From Azorinus chamasolen (Eukaryota > Mollusca > Bivalvia > Cardiida > Solecurtidae), in the NCBI GenBank assembly GCA_963576725.1, contig OY755238.1, positions 28,601,201 through 28,665,200 on the forward strand: 64,000 bases of DNA, written 5' to 3'. Under the pieces are notes generated by a model. The model did no database searches. It was not told where the DNA came from and worked only from the letters and a program-made list of their open reading frames with translations. A program made the position numbers and the translations under genes. Below are positions 1 to 12,249 of this stretch, piece after piece (position 1 is the first letter of the stretch; each line of letters starts with the position of its first letter).

Positions 1-105
1 AAGTGTTGATAAAAATAAAATAGCATGCCAGTTGAAGGTTTTGCTACTGAGAATATTTGCATTTCATCCTGAGCAGAGTGAAATGTTGAACCGAAAGAAT
101 CCTTG

Positions 106-247
106 CCCCGAGGTTATACAACTGTTTGCTTGAGTCTGAGATCATTCTCAATCGTCTGATTGGTCAGATTCTGAGCTTGCACAGAATCTGACCAATCAAA
201 TGCTTGAGAATGATCTAAGACTCATACTCAGACACTGGTCATACAAT
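106..247. repeat. Family J long-hairpin repeat
   Basis: The two halves are inverted copies of each other: the left half contains TCTGATTGGTCAGATTCTGA and the right half AATCTGACCAATCA, separated by a short GC-containing loop. The flanks carry GAGGTTATA. Two further copies lie at 7941-8053 and 27407-27559. No coding potential. Confidence 0.75.
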
Positions 248-1295
248 GCGTGTCTCGCCCGACTGAGTCTATATTACCAAAAGTCTGTGTGAAAGATGAA
301 ATATGGAGCTGTATATTGTAACCATTTTAAAACAGTTTCAGACAATTGATAGATGATCAACAATGGAGAAGGTTACTTCAAAACTGACGTAGCTGGCGAT
401 AAGAAAAGCTTAACTATTGTATCATATTAGGAAACCTAGCAACAACGTTAACAGTCAAAACTAAGTAAAGTTATCTGGTAGATTTTTCAACAACGATTAC
501 AGTAAAATGCCAATAGTTCAAACACAAAAACCAGTATTGTTATCGGTGATTAAGGAAGGTAGCTTAATGCAAGCTGACGGTAATGCAGAAAAATATCTTT
601 TATGGGAATTCTGTATGACCTTCATACAACGCACCAATCTGCATAAAGGTTCTCAATTATTCATGATTAAAATAGCGAACAATCAGGTGTTTATTGCATT
701 TTAAGAATTGAACCCTTGTTTCGGAAATTATTGTTTTAAAGCATCTAGTACAAAGCCAGACACGGTAAACTAGATCAATCTATGATGGTCTTGAGTTTAA
801 AGTTTACCTTTACAAATGGTACAAGCGAGGTTTTACGCAAGCGTAAAATGGCTGTGTAAAACGTGTTTAAGCAGGGTAGAAGACATGCAAATGCCTGCAT
901 AATGTCAACAACACATCAAACATCAAAGTATTCTTGGTCATTAGTGAGACTATGTGAACACAGTGACAAATATTGCAGCTGCATATTTCTTGAGTGTAAA
1001 TCTGGAGTGTGGTCTCGCAGTAAATCATGGTCATTTTGAATTTCCATCACAGATTGACTGCTTTCGCAATCAAGAAACACTTCAGCTCAATTGCGTTGAT
1101 TCGGAAGAGTTGCTTTTCAGAATATGATCTTAAATGTTTTTCATCGGATTGCCATGAGAACCAGAAATCTAAATAAACAGTTATCATATAAAATCCGAAA
1201 CAGACCGTCGAATTTAAAACGGGAGTACTTCCTTATAACTGTCAATAACCCACTTTAAGGGGTTGTCACGCTAGAGCGTATGGCACGAACGTATG
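248..1295. other. No recognised feature
   Basis: I see no exon, RNA or repeat family here. One 65-codon open frame at 507-704 has no recognisable motif and no splice context, and is probably chance. Later TEP exons of the gene at 3929-10718 could in principle lie here or beyond position 1, but I could not recognise one. Confidence 0.4.
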
Positions 1296-3225
1296 CAGTG
1301 GTAAATACGCTTCTCCTACCCATTTAGGCGTTTTTCTACGCGTAAGAAACGAGTAGTGAACGGTTAACGAACGCTTAACTGACGGTTACGCGATAAACCG
1401 TTTAAACGTGTTAAACGCGTAAAGAAACGATTATACCAGAGAAGTTTCGGTGGGTGCGTCAGTTTTCCGTTTCATGCTGAGATTTCGGATCTTTTCGATG
1501 ATAGTCGTTCTCAAAAATGTCCGAATGAAACGGGTTAACCAAAAATAAGAAACGATTCGTCATTCAACGAAAGTTTAGCGGTTCAACCCCGGCTAGTGTC
1601 GACGATTTGCTCATTTAGGGAATGACGTGTTCTTAAAACTATTTTTACAAAGCTATAATATCAGATATCCACTGTATATCAAACAAAGGGATTGAAGAGT
1701 TAGTTCTTTTAGAGGAGGTTTCTGCATTTCAGATAAAAAAACTGCCACAAGGTAAACCACCAAATTTTGGATCTGGAATGAAGAAACCTAAAGAATTCAG
1801 ATATATTCTAGTTCTTAACCCTTTCCCTTCGACTATTTCTGTCAGAAAAAAATAAATCATGAATATTTATTAGATCTTGCTGATTTTTAACGATGGTATA
1901 AGTGTACACGACCTTTGGTATTGGTAGAACATATAGTCAGGTCTATTAATTTATAATTTCATAAGCAGAGTGGGTCCTGATCCGACGGCTCCTACAAGAG
2001 CCTTCAGATCTAAGTTTACTCTGTTTGCAAACGCGTTAAAGTGTTATACCCATGTGTATGCAATGGGATAAGCAAACAATGCAGACCCCAAAACCGCTTC
2101 CATGTGAGCAAGCTGATCTGAGTCTATTCTGTTTTCAAAGGTGTTTTCATCAAAATGTGATAGATCTCAAGCGTTTTAAACAAATAAGCATATTTTATGC
2201 ACACATTTAAGTATGAAAACGTTCTTATTATTTTGTTACTTTGTGAAGATTAAACCTTTGTATGCCGAAGTGGAATTGCTCATTATTGTTTAACTGTATA
2301 TTCCATTCATTATTATCAAGCTAAAAATGCTAGATGATTTTTAAGACCCTGATCAAAACCCTGATTTTGAAGCTATATTGTGCATTTACTCTGCTTTTAA
2401 ATGTCAGTACTTTTGTTTTGAATGCAAGAAAATAAATTGTCTTAGTTGAAGATTTTATTATTTACCAAGCCTAAATATACGATCAAAGGTGCCAGATGGT
2501 CAGTAAATCCCCTAGCTATTTAGGTCTCCAGTGTTGACAGCTGACACTATCACACACTTTCTTATCAACAAAGTTGCGAATTATTACGTAACAGGTGTAC
2601 TTCTAAATAATGTGCCCAATTATCTAAAATGATGATTTTTTAGCTTCTCCAAAAATAGAAGTAAACTATGTTTTGACTAATTATAGATATATGGCTTAGC
2701 ACAAAGTTAAATCCAAACGTTTTAGACCAATTAAAAATTTAGAATATTATAAAATCTAGTTAAAGATTAGTTTATTTTATTGAAGATAGTTTAGATTGAT
2801 ATAATCTAGATCTATTCTAAATTACTTCTACTATATCTGCTACAGTACTGTACGTAAAGTAGCAAAAAAGACATTTTACAGCACATAGATGAACGCCATT
2901 AGATTGTAGGTCTATATTTTAATATAGATCTAGATCTAGCTAGATCTTATGGAAATGAAACGAGAATTAAAATTTTAAATATTGTTGATCTTAATTTACA
3001 TATCAGGCGTGACCTACAGGTCAATGAGAATGTCGCCCATTTCAAAGAAAGGCCATACAGTACTGTATCAAGGATTACCACCTTTCGTCCATGATTACTC
3101 CCCTTTCATCCGGGCTCTTGAACGATTAGGAAACCCGTTAAGAAATGCGTAAATAAACGGTTAAAAACCTGTTTAACGAAACAGGTAAGAAACGGATAAG
3201 AAATGCGTAGGAAACATGTATGCAA
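1296..3225. mobile_element. 2-kb TA-type element, copy A
   Basis: It aligns in inverted orientation with 31474-33701. The left end CAGTGGTAAATACGC is followed by many CGTTT/AACG-rich short repeats (ACGCGTAAG, CGGTTAACG). The interior carries two hairpin cores of the family B/C kind (near 1970-2040 and 2080-2145), which copy B also has. It lacks the family A insertion that copy B carries near 2985. The right end is degenerate and runs into the ATACGC tract, so the right border is approximate. No open frame of any size, so the element is non-autonomous or decayed. Confidence 0.75.
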
Positions 3226-3885
3226 GCGTATGAAAAAATACTCATACGCTCGCATACGCAGATATACGCTAGGGGTCGTATACGTTTCAGGTACGCTGTC
3301 ATACGCCGATGTACGTTCTCATATGCAGAAGCCGAAAGTAATTTTTGAACATGTTCAAAATTGTTCAGCGTATACGAGCATATAAATTATACGTTACGCA
3401 TAGGCTCATCATACGCTAGGCACACGTTGAATACGCTAGAGTGTCGGTAAAGGTACGTACATGCACATATAGGTCAAATACGTTTCACATACGATGGCAG
3501 CATGAAGGCGGCCAATAAAGTTATCATATGGATAGCGTATCAGTAGCTTAATTGTAACATATATCTGACGAATGACTAACGTATTTAACCTATTTTTAGC
3601 TATCCATATGCTTCTCATGCGCTCATATGTGGAAAGAATATGTTACGCATATGCTCACATACGTATATATACGCTGATATACGATACACTAACGGTGGCA
3701 TAAGTTGACACACGCTCGTAAACGTTTGCCATGCGCTGCATATACACCAGATGGACAGTACGCATGCGCTATTCATGCGCTGCTAATACGTCCATCGAAG
3801 ATAGTGGTGGAAAATTTCGGGTTCATGCGTTCAACAGTTGTGCGTATGACCAGTTCGTCCCATACGCTATATTGTGACAGGACCA
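3200..3885. repeat. ATACGC/CATACG-rich degenerate tract
   Basis: About 650 bp densely sown with the short word ATACGC or its near variants and complements (CATACGCT, GTATACG, ATGCGCT), at irregular spacing rather than a fixed period. It follows the right end of the large TA-type element and stops about 45 bp before the last visible TEP exon. The short open frames here are by-products of the low complexity. Confidence 0.7.
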
Positions 3886-3928
3886 TAAGGGAATTGATCA
3901 ATTGAATTGAAGGAATTGACCATCTTAC

Positions 3929-6900
3929 CAGTGCCACCCGGTTTATAAACAGGTCTGTCTGTTGTAATAAATGATGGTGTGTCGGGTATGGCTACGGATA
4001 TGGGTTTGTACTTTGACTGGAAGCTAGTGCTTGCAAAGTTTACATGGAAATAATAGGTAGTCCCATTATGCAAATTGTCTGGCACCTGCAGGTAAAAAGA
4101 AACAATACCACTAATTTGAATTTATGGAACCAATCATCTTATTCATAGACATGTAAAATAACTATTTACACCTTATTCAATCATTGGTAGTAATACGCTG
4201 TTTTTATTCCATGAATATTCATGTAAGCAATACTGACATTATGCATATTAATCATATTAATTGTTAAGATAGCACACAAGACATATATCTTTATCACACC
4301 ATAAGCAAACAGAGCAGACCCTGATCAGACGGCTTCTATAGGAGCCGTCTGATCTGGGTCTACTCTGTTTGCAGATGCGTCAAAATCCGCTTACATAAGA
4401 GGAAGGATTAATAAAGAAAGTATATGTAGCTACTATAATCAACTGAAACACCGATATGTTCCTAAGATAATTGATTCGGTTTTAGAAGTTACAGAAAAAC
4501 TAATAAGACTTAGTTTTGCATTCTATAAAAAGGCTTACACCTGACGTACATTAATTGCCAATCGATATACTTACATTGAATTCTCCATTGTAATGTCTTG
4601 TGTTTGAGCCTAAAGTAATAAAAATACAAAATGTGACAGCAGCACATTATTTCATCAAAATACATTATTCCACAGAAGTTCTAACATAAACGATCATTTC
4701 TTCTTAATGAAATGCATTTATAATAACCGTTGCTAGCAGTTTGAACCAGATAAGTCGCCAGGATTCAATTTGTCGTTTGGTATAATAGTAAATAAATAAT
4801 TTGCAGATCTTTATTGAAAAAGTCTAACCTTGCCTCAATGTCAGGGGAGAGTCTTAATAATTTTGACCATGGAAATGTCTCCAAAACCAAGGAAGGGTGA
4901 TGAAGGAATCAGACAGAGTATTTCTCCTCATGAGTAACTCGGGGTCTCATCAGGATCCAAACTGTTTCTTACTGTTACTATGTTTTTGTAACAAAACTGA
5001 AGAAAAAACACACGAAAATTTGAAGCAGACGACAAAGTTATCAGACGACAGAGTTTGGCAGCGAAAGGGTTAAATATGTTTTAACCCTTCGCATGCTATT
5101 CGCGTCATTATACCTACCTATAAGTAGTGAAGACCCAGATGAGACAGCTCCTGCTGGAGTTGTCTCAGGATCTGCACTATTTACAAATTGATTGTGCAAC
5201 CAGTGCACTCCACAGCAGTCATTGCACAGCGATATACTTGTACACTGTGAAGATATATGTAATTATACAACAGGGCATGGGTAAAGAAGGAGAAATGTAT
5301 TTCAAAATTCAGCAAACGAAGGGTTAAAGGATAAACATATATGTAAGACAGTGCACACAGGATCTTTCTGCATTACATCAACCATTTGCTTTTAGGGTAT
5401 ATGTCCTGATTCATAAAGTGGTCGTGACTTTTGTCACTGACCGTTCCAAGGCGGTACTTCCATCTTCCTCCTATTGTGTGTTTGTTTTGTCTTTGTGCGT
5501 CTCTTGTTGTTTTTTCTACCCATGTATATTTGCTGTTTCCTTGTGTTGCTGTTCGGGCGAGTGTTTGTTCTGTATGTGGTATTTCCTGCATGACTCATTT
5601 TTGTACTTTTAGAAAAGACTTTACTGATATTGGCAAGTGGAACATGTATGTGGTCGAAAACATGAAGACTTGGCTTCGGTTTCTTCATGTTAACTCTTCG
5701 CTTGCTATTCACGTCAATACACCTACCTGTAAATAGTGAAGACCGAGATGAGACAGCTCCTGCAGGAGCTGTCTCATCAGGGTCTGCACTATTTACAAAT
5801 TAATTGTGCAACCAGTGCACTCCACAGCAGTGATTGCACAGCGAAATACTTGTACACAGTGAAGATATATGTAATTAGACAACAGGACTTGAGTAAAGAA
5901 GGAGAAATGTATTTTAAAATTCACTAAGCGAAGGGTTAATCATTTTAGAAAAGTATTCGTATCGAGCTTGATAGTGTGCATTCCAAACAGCAGCTCGGTT
6001 GGCCACATGCGTGGACATTCTTCAGAAATAAACGAAAGTATCAAAAAGATCTAAAAATAACTAAGGAACAATTTCAACTTAACCCAGTGCAAATTTAATA
6101 CATTTTGTGCGCATAGCATCTATTGTCTACTACTTCTGTCTATTTGTTTCACCAAAACATACACAATAAAATTTCTTACAAAACACAAAACAAATTTTCC
6201 AACATAAAATCATCTCGTGATTAAAGATTTTTTTCCTATCATAAGGGTCTATAAAATCTTCATGTAAAACTGAAAACACATAAAAGACACTTACTGAGTG
6301 CAAACTTTGTCTCACTCTGGTGCATAGCAAGGTCCCCAGTTGAAGATGTATTCTTTCGAAGGGACAACGTCACTGTTGAACCAAAAGGTGGATCGACCAG
6401 AAACTGAAGCTGGAAGCTGAATATCAGTCCTGGTCGAATCTCTTTTGGCATAAGTACTAGGTATCTAAACATGAATAATTACAAAAAGTTAAACTAATCA
6501 AGATGACTTAAATGTACATGTCACATAACGTATAAAATAATTATAAGTACAGTGAAATCCCTCTGGACAGGGCGTTAAGTTTAAATATCGGTATAAATAT
6601 CGCAGCTTAATGTAGAATTAAACAGTAATGCAGAAACCTCCCCTAAGAGCTTTCTGTGTGACTTTAACACTGCATTAAGCAGCCAGCTACCTATACGTAT
6701 CTCAATTCTTCTCTACTAGAATTCCTGTTAAGAGGGGGTTCACTTTATAAGTTAAAATTATGATCGATAAGACACCGTTGTACCCAACTTCCGCTTCTGT
6801 CACAAAACAAGGGTAGAATTAAGAAAGTCCGGATCAAAGGTCAATTCTCAACAATTGCCTTGCCAAAACAAGACATAAATGTAAAACTGACATATATGTT

Positions 6901-9900
6901 CTAGTCCTTCGGGATCATAAATTTTGATGTTATTAGTTTTGAAAATTGAATACTGCTTAAGCCGGTGGTAGGGGGCGTGAGTAGTGTTGGACTTTTAATT
7001 ACTACTCATGAACAGACTCAATAAAACTGCAATTTTCTCTTTTTCAATTTCTACCTCTAAATGAGGTCTACATAAACGCAAATCCGCTACAAGTTGGCCT
7101 ACGTTCAATTCGCTTAATTAACCATTTTCCCTGTTGTATATTCATGTAATACATGATGACGTCATGAATATAGATGAGATTAATTTTTATGATGGCGCAT
7201 GAACACATGACATTTTGCCTCAGACAGAAGCTGTATAATCAGATCTATATTACACCATAAGCAAGCAGAGCAGACCCTGATCAGACGGCTAGTATAGGAG
7301 CCGTCTGATCTGGCTCTACTCTGTTTGCAGATGGGCTTACATAAGGAAAAGGGTCTCCATAAATGCGCCTTTGCAAACAGAGTAAACCAAGATCAGACGG
7401 GTTGCATATGATATAATATAGATAAAATTTCTACAGCGACTGTCATGGCCAAAACGCCCCGTGTCCATGTGCTATCAAAATTAATTAATATTCACGAGGT
7501 CATTATTTCTGAATAAATATTCATAGAGGAAAAGGATAAGCTTTTGAGTAAATATTGACCGAGTGTCTAACAGATTGGGTCCTGATCAGACACCGATTTA
7601 ATGTCAGCTAGATCGCGCTTAGCAGGAAAAGTGTTAACACTTTACTCTATAAGTATTCATGTCAGAAATCATATCAGTTATGCTCTATTTATCACAATGG
7701 TTTCCCAAAGTGGCTTTTACAGAGGCGTCAAAATGAGAGAATGGGTTAACTATAGAGGGCACTCGGTATGAGAGACGTTTCAATGGCCGACAGTGCAGAC
7801 TCTGATCAGACCGTTCCTCTAGGACCCATCTGATCTGGATCTACACTGTTTGCATATTATAGTGCATGTATGCCCCGGGTTGAGCATAACATTTCCTTTA
7901 GTATGAGATGTCACATTGAACATCATTCTCTAGTATCTAGCCCCGAGGTTATAAAACTGTTTGATTGAGTCTGAAATCATTCTCAAGCATCTGATTGGTC
8001 AGATACTTGAGAATGTTCTCAAACTCTGACTCATAGGTTTTATAACCTTGGACCATAATCTAAACTGCGGTTCTGCTTTCAATTGACATGTAAGTGTATA
8101 ATATCATACCTGAATTTTAATTTCGAAGTCTGTTCTTTCCAGAATTTTAAACATTTAATAGGCATATTTCAAGATATAAAATCAGTGTGACAGATATTGC
8201 GAATAGCCCTTTTCTCACATATCTTCCCTTATCTCCGAGTTAGAATAACGGGTTAAGATTTCCTTATCTGTAACACGTGTAAGATCACTTTAGAACATAT
8301 ATGACGTCATACGTCATATATATATGACGTCAAACCATGGAAACCGATGTTGCAAAAAGCACCTTTTTTGATATGTGAGGAAAAGAATCTGATGCTCGTT
8401 GTCTTTTAAGATCACATGTTCCTAAACGCACCAAGAAAATGACATTTTCTAAGGCTCGTTTGGGAACATGTGATCTTAAAAGACAACTCGCAACAGATCC
8501 TCTATATCTGGACTTGAAACCCCTAAACCTTTATACTAATGACTTAACTCTTGCAACGCTGAAGTTTCAAATGGACTATTCTAAATCTCAAGCAGATCAA
8601 GCTTACGATGAATATTTAGGCAAAAGTGTAACATGATAAACAGTGCAGACCCTGATGAGAGGGCTCCTATAGGAACCCTCTCATCAAAGTTTACACTGTT
8701 AGCAAAATACCGTAGTGACTCTTTTCCCGCACTGTAAGCGTTAACCCTTCGCTTGCTGAATTTTAAAATACATTTCTCCTTCCTTACCCATGTCCTGTTG
8801 TATAATTACATATATCTTCACAGTGTACAAGTATTTCGCTGTGAAATCAATGCTGTGGAGTGCACTGGTTGCACAATCAAATTGTAAATAGTGCAGACCC
8901 TGATGAGACAGCTCCTGCAGGAGCTGTCTCATCTGGGTATTCACTATTTACAGGTAGGTATATTGACGTGAATAGCAAGCGAAGGGTTAAGTCGAACTTT
9001 TATTTTGTATGTTTCGTATGTAACAAATATATTCTGTGTTGCCAAACATAGTGTTTGGTTTCAATGTACGCATCTTGTCTGGATCCCTTTCGGTGCTTTC
9101 TAATTGTCGTCTGCAATCCAAGTTTGTTACATCATTTTGTAAAATAATGCACCGAGATAAATAAATGCAAATTTCAAATCAATAAAGCACATATATAGAA
9201 ATAGATATTGAGACAAAAAGTGAAGTCCCTTTGAAAAGGCGGCGGCGTCTGATCTGGGACTGCACTATTTGGTGCGGTGCATTTATGCGATATTGGCGTG
9301 AAAGGGTTAGATGTCAGCATTCAAAGGGTTACATATACAATAGATCTAGTGAGAAAATATTATCTTCCGGGTTGATATATTTGACAAATGCCCTTGCAAA
9401 TGACGAACAAATGCAAGATGTAGAGCTTGATAGCGTGTAATATAAAACGAGGTATTCAGCCAAGATCAATGTGCGATAAAATTACATCAAGCCATTGGTC
9501 CATGACATCAGGGTTCCCAAAAAATAAAACAAAATAAATTTCCCTTACTTTTCCCTGATGTATCCCTGACCAATTTCCAATTTCCCTGACGAAAAACACC
9601 AATACAAAAACAAAACAAACAACAAAGCAGGAGAAAGGGAAGGGGACGATTAAATCTCTTCTAATTTCCTCTATATACCCTAAGCACTCTTAACCCTTTC
9701 CTCCATAAATACGCCTTTCTACGCCTCTGTAAAAGCCACTTTTTGAAACCATTGTAATAAATAGAGCATTTGCGCCTAAGGAGCAAAGGTTCTATTTATC
9801 AAAATGGTTTCAGAATTATAAAATTCTTAATTTGTTTTCTTTTCTCTAGCTAATGTTCTTTTTCGGTAGATTTATTCAAAGAGGTTGGATCTAAAAATCG

Positions 9901-10718
9901 CCTATGAGGTAATGGGTTAATATTTGAATTCCTAAACTGCGCATTGATATTCTAGAATAGTCTATGCGCGTTTTTAGAATGGTTGAAAAATTTGGAATTC
10001 TCCATTTACATGTATTTATAGAGTATTAATCACAGTCTATTTCATTTATCACCTACATGAATTGGATAGCATGACTCTCATATAGATTCCAGTAGAGCAC
10101 TGAAAGATGTAGGTCATCAATGGACTTTGAACAATACAGTGAAAAATAGACTCATTCATCATACAAACTGATCCCTTGACTCCTTCCTGACTGTTGCCAA
10201 AATTTAGAATTTCACTGACTAAATTAAAATTTCCCTGAATTTTAATGACCTTGATTATATTTATTTCCCCCGATTGTCCCTGACCGTTAGAAGCCTGAAC
10301 GGGGAAGATATTGGTATATTTAAATAGTGCAAATGTGCTTCCAATTCAAGAGTACAGTTAAGAACGGACGGTTAAGAACGTTATTCGTTCTTAACTAAGC
10401 AACACATAGTTGAGAACGTTCTTGAAACGCAAAAAACTTACAGGTGCTCAGGAAAAGATGTTAACAGACTTAATCTCACTGTTCAGTCTTATTTTAGCAA
10501 TTACTCAAGAATGATCGTGAAACGGGAGCCTGTTGATTTTACGAAAATATTGACACGGTACCAAACAGCTTGAATGAGGACAAAAGCTGTTTGCAAATGT
10601 GAGTAATGACGTGGACAACTGGATAAGGAAAACTAAAGGATTGCAAAACTTACTTATTTTGTGCGGAGGCGAAACCTCCCAGTCCAGTCAGGAGAAACAC
10701 GACCACCAATCGGAACAT
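3929..10718 (-). CDS. Thioester-containing / CD109-like protein, N-terminal exons
   Basis: 5' part of a secreted alpha-2-macroglobulin-family (TEP/CD109) gene. Coding exons in order: 10718-10654, 6464-6295, 4609-4575, 4085-3929; each has AG/GT borders and the phases join (2, 1, 0, 1). The ATG opens a signal peptide (MFRLVVVFLLTGLGGFASA). MG1-type sequence follows directly (YLVLMPKEIRPGL), ending in ITTDRPVYKPGG, the family's usual opening of MG2 (TDKPIYKPGQ). About 142 residues are visible. The rest (MG2-MG7, bait or hypervariable region, thioester, receptor-binding domain) should lie on the minus strand before 3929 or outside the window; I found no convincing next exon in 1-3900. Family members act in complement-like opsonisation or protease trapping. 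Family assignment is strong; whether TEP or CD109 proper is open, and a truncated pseudogene cannot be excluded. Confidence 0.85.
4200..4411. repeat. Family C MITE in TEP intron
   Basis: Contains the ATTCATG-rich arm and a central palindrome (GACGGCTTCTATAGGAGCCG) flanked by GCAAACAGAG/CTCTGTTTGC, and ends in GGAAGGATTAA. Left TTAA not identifiable. Confidence 0.75.
4928..5073. repeat. Family A MITE, truncated
   Basis: The right half is intact (GGATCCAAACTGTTT, then TTTGGCAGCGAAAGGG and TTAA); the left arm is missing. Confidence 0.7.
5085..5323. repeat. Family E MITE
   Basis: Flanked by TTAA on both sides (5081-5084, 5324-5327). Ends CCCTTCGCATGCTATTC and ACGAAGGG. The central palindrome has lost part of its second arm. 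Confidence 0.85.
5427..5612 (+). mobile_element. Retroelement 3' fragment
   Basis: Nearly identical to 19188-19371, which lies downstream of a reverse-transcriptase-like relic. Contains CGTTCCAAGGCGGTACTTCC and ends in TTTTTGTACTTTTA. Long open frames in two phases are shadows of the T- and C-rich sequence; noncoding. Confidence 0.65.
5694..5935. repeat. Family E MITE
   Basis: TTAA at 5690-5693 and 5936-5939. Central palindrome GACAGCTCCTGCAGGAGCTG. 75-85% or more like the copies at 5085, 8745 and 30585 by eye. Confidence 0.85.
6550..6747. repeat. Family H MITE
   Basis: TA plus CAGTGAAATCCCTC at the left and GGGGGTTCACTTTA at the right. Internal arms GCTTAATGTAG / CTGCATTAAGCAGCC; the apex is degenerate. 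Confidence 0.65.
7117..7530. repeat. Two abutting family C MITEs
   Basis: The first (about 7117-7352) has the palindrome at 7275-7320 and CTCTGTTTGCAGATG. The second (about 7353-7530) begins ATAAATGCGCCTTTGC, has one palindrome arm only, and ends TATTCATAGAGGAAAAGG. Borders approximate. Confidence 0.65.
7941..8053. repeat. Family J long-hairpin repeat
   Basis: CCCCGAGGTTATAAAACTG at the left and GTTTTATAACCTTGG at the right are complementary ends. The interior CTGATTGGTCAG is also self-complementary. Confidence 0.75.
8398..8488. repeat. Isolated inverted repeat
   Basis: TTTAAGATCACATGTTCC (near 8405) is matched by GGAACATGTGATCTTAAA (near 8462), with a 30-base spacer. Just upstream, 8301-8333 holds a TGACGTCA-containing palindrome. 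Confidence 0.7.
8548..8740. repeat. Family K MITE
   Basis: TTAA at 8544-8547 and 8741-8744; the second TTAA is also the left flank of the next element. The central palindrome is GAGGGCTCCTATAGGAACCC. A second member lies at 14082-14272. Confidence 0.65.
8745..8986. repeat. Family E MITE, reverse orientation
   Basis: TTAA 8741-8744 and 8987-8990. Complete copy with palindrome GACAGCTCCTGCAGGAGCTG and end AGCAAGCGAAGGG. Confidence 0.9.
9084..9308. repeat. Family F MITE
   Basis: CCCTTTCGGTGCTTTC at the left and ATTGGCGTGAAAGGG at the right; TCTGATCTGGGACTGCACT inside. Related copies at 27689-27977 and 48704-48885. Confidence 0.65.
9694..9916. repeat. Family D MITE
   Basis: TTAA 9690-9693 and 9917-9920. 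Arms TAGAGCATTTGCGCC / GAGCAAAGGTTCTATTTA around the dyad. The flanks (9500-9690 and 9921-10290) hold an older TTTCCCTGA-rich repeat that I cannot name. Confidence 0.85.
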
Positions 10719-10944
10719 CTTTCCTGAAAATCAAACCTAAGTCATTTTACATATTGTTTCCACTCTTCATCAGACATGCATACTCGTCTGTAACATTTAT
10801 CGTCAAATTATATATAAGGTCATCAAATTGAACAATAACCCGACAGATGGTCAAAGTCTACGCTGTTTAAAAAAAATACAATAACCATTTACACTTTCTC
10901 ATTGATAGTCCTATTCATGTATCACCTGCACGGCTATCTCTCCC

Positions 10945-11255
10945 CAGATGCATTCAAACAGTGTACACTCAGATCAGCCGCCTCAAAGACGATGCGACTG
11001 ATCTGGGTCTGCACTGTTTGACACATGCCAGTATCTAAAGTATATGTAGCATATTAAACAGTACCATTACTTATCAGATGACAATGAGTGTAAGCTGGGT
11101 TTACACTGTTAGCATGTCATTAAGGCTGGTTTGATAATGGCACGACTCATTTACATAACCCATTTACCCCCACGATCCCATATATGGGATATAGGCAAAC
11201 AGTGTAGACTCTGATCAGACGCCGCATCAGAGTCTACACTGTTTGCTGATAAGAA
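10945..11255. repeat. Two short hairpins (family L region)
   Basis: 10958-11022 pairs CAAACAGTGTACACTCAGATC with GATCTGGGTCTGCACTGTTTG. 11190-11248 pairs CAAACAGTGTAGACTCTGAT with ATCAGAGTCTACACTGTTTG almost without a loop. The second starts after TAACCCATTTACCCCCACGA, the family L end also seen at 48889-49004. Confidence 0.65.
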
Positions 11256-11466
11256 ATTCAATATAAAACAAAACATAAGTGAAAATTTAGACCAGGTATC
11301 CCTTAGATAAAAAACCCCGGACTAGTCCAATATATAAGCAAGGAAAATCCACGGGGAGCAACTGAACTACAACCTTTTCTAAACCCGAACGTTAATCTTG
11401 TTATCAAAGCCGTTCTTTCAGACAGGTGGTTAAAAAGCATTCTGCACAAATTTAACCCGGCATTAA

Positions 11467-11688
11467 CCCATTCCCTCATAGGCTATTTTTAGACCCAACC
11501 TCTTTGAATTAATCTACCGAAAAGGAGCAGTATCTATAGAAAAGGAGAATTTTAGAATAGTGTAGTTTTTAACCCATGATGATAATTAGAGTTTTTTCTC
11601 CTATGGGGCAACTGCTCTATTTATCACAATAGTTTTGGTACAATGGCTTTTACAGAGGCGTCAAAATGCGCCAGTATGAGGGAATGGG
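11467..11688. repeat. Family D MITE
   Basis: TTAA 11463-11466 and 11689-11692, ends CCCATTCCCTCATAGGC and GAGGGAATGGG. The palindrome has partly decayed. It lies in the first intron of the TEP gene, upstream of the signal-peptide exon. Confidence 0.85.
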
Positions 11689-11827
11689 TTAAGCAACCAA
11701 ATGCCTAAAATATCTAAATTGTTTTCTAATAAATTTGTAGTGGTTCTACTGTATAGTTTATCTGGAATTGTAAGATACAAATATAAAGAAGAAATATTTC
11801 TAAAGTGAAAGAAGACTTTGTACCTAC

Positions 11828-11850
11828 CTCCTGTCTCGGTCTTCCACACT
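11828..11850 (-). other. Probable 5' UTR exon of the TEP gene
   Basis: A donor (GAG|GTAGGTAC) ends a short exon at 11828. The matching acceptor (TTTTCAG|GAAAG) precedes the ATG at 10718. The 5' limit near 11850 is set by the TATA-like box upstream and is inferred. Confidence 0.45.
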
Positions 11851-11872
11851 TCCTAAATGGTTTTGTCGTCGC

Positions 11873-11881
11873 TTATTTATA
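11873..11881 (-). promoter_or_regulatory. TATA-like box of the TEP gene
   Basis: TATAAATAA on the minus strand, about 30 bases before the inferred start of the 5' UTR exon. Supported only by word and spacing. Confidence 0.35.
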
Positions 11882-12249
11882 CAAGTAAAATAATTTACGC
11901 ATTCGCGTTTAAAAACGCTTCAAAGGGGATGCCTTCAGCTACTATTTAAACATTAGTGCACAAACAAGTAGCAGCAAGGCTTAAATTAACTAATCAGGAT
12001 TATATATGTTTATTTTACTTATTGATATCTCAAGTACATTTGACGAATGCCATTTGTTTTAAAACGCTTTTATATATCTGAAGTTTAGCTGCATCTTTTT
12101 ATTCATGTTAAACGTCTTAGTTTCGGTTCGGTTATCATTTGAACGCCAATATTATGTCATGTGAACCGAAAGTTCAGAGTTAATACAAAGGAATACACGT
12201 TAGTCAATGGCGTAGCTTGGATCAAATAGATATGTAGGCCAAAAGTTAA

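Noticed and set aside
5431..5736. 101-codon plus-strand frame, Cys/Phe/Val-rich
   Set aside because: Runs from a retroelement tail into a family E MITE; the tail part is repeated at 19190 with the frame ending differently.
5127..5927. Repeated small frames beginning MKTQMRQLLLELS
   Set aside because: Each is the inside of a family E MITE (also 8741-8944, 30627-30830); their similarity is DNA repeat similarity, with no codon-position bias that I can see.
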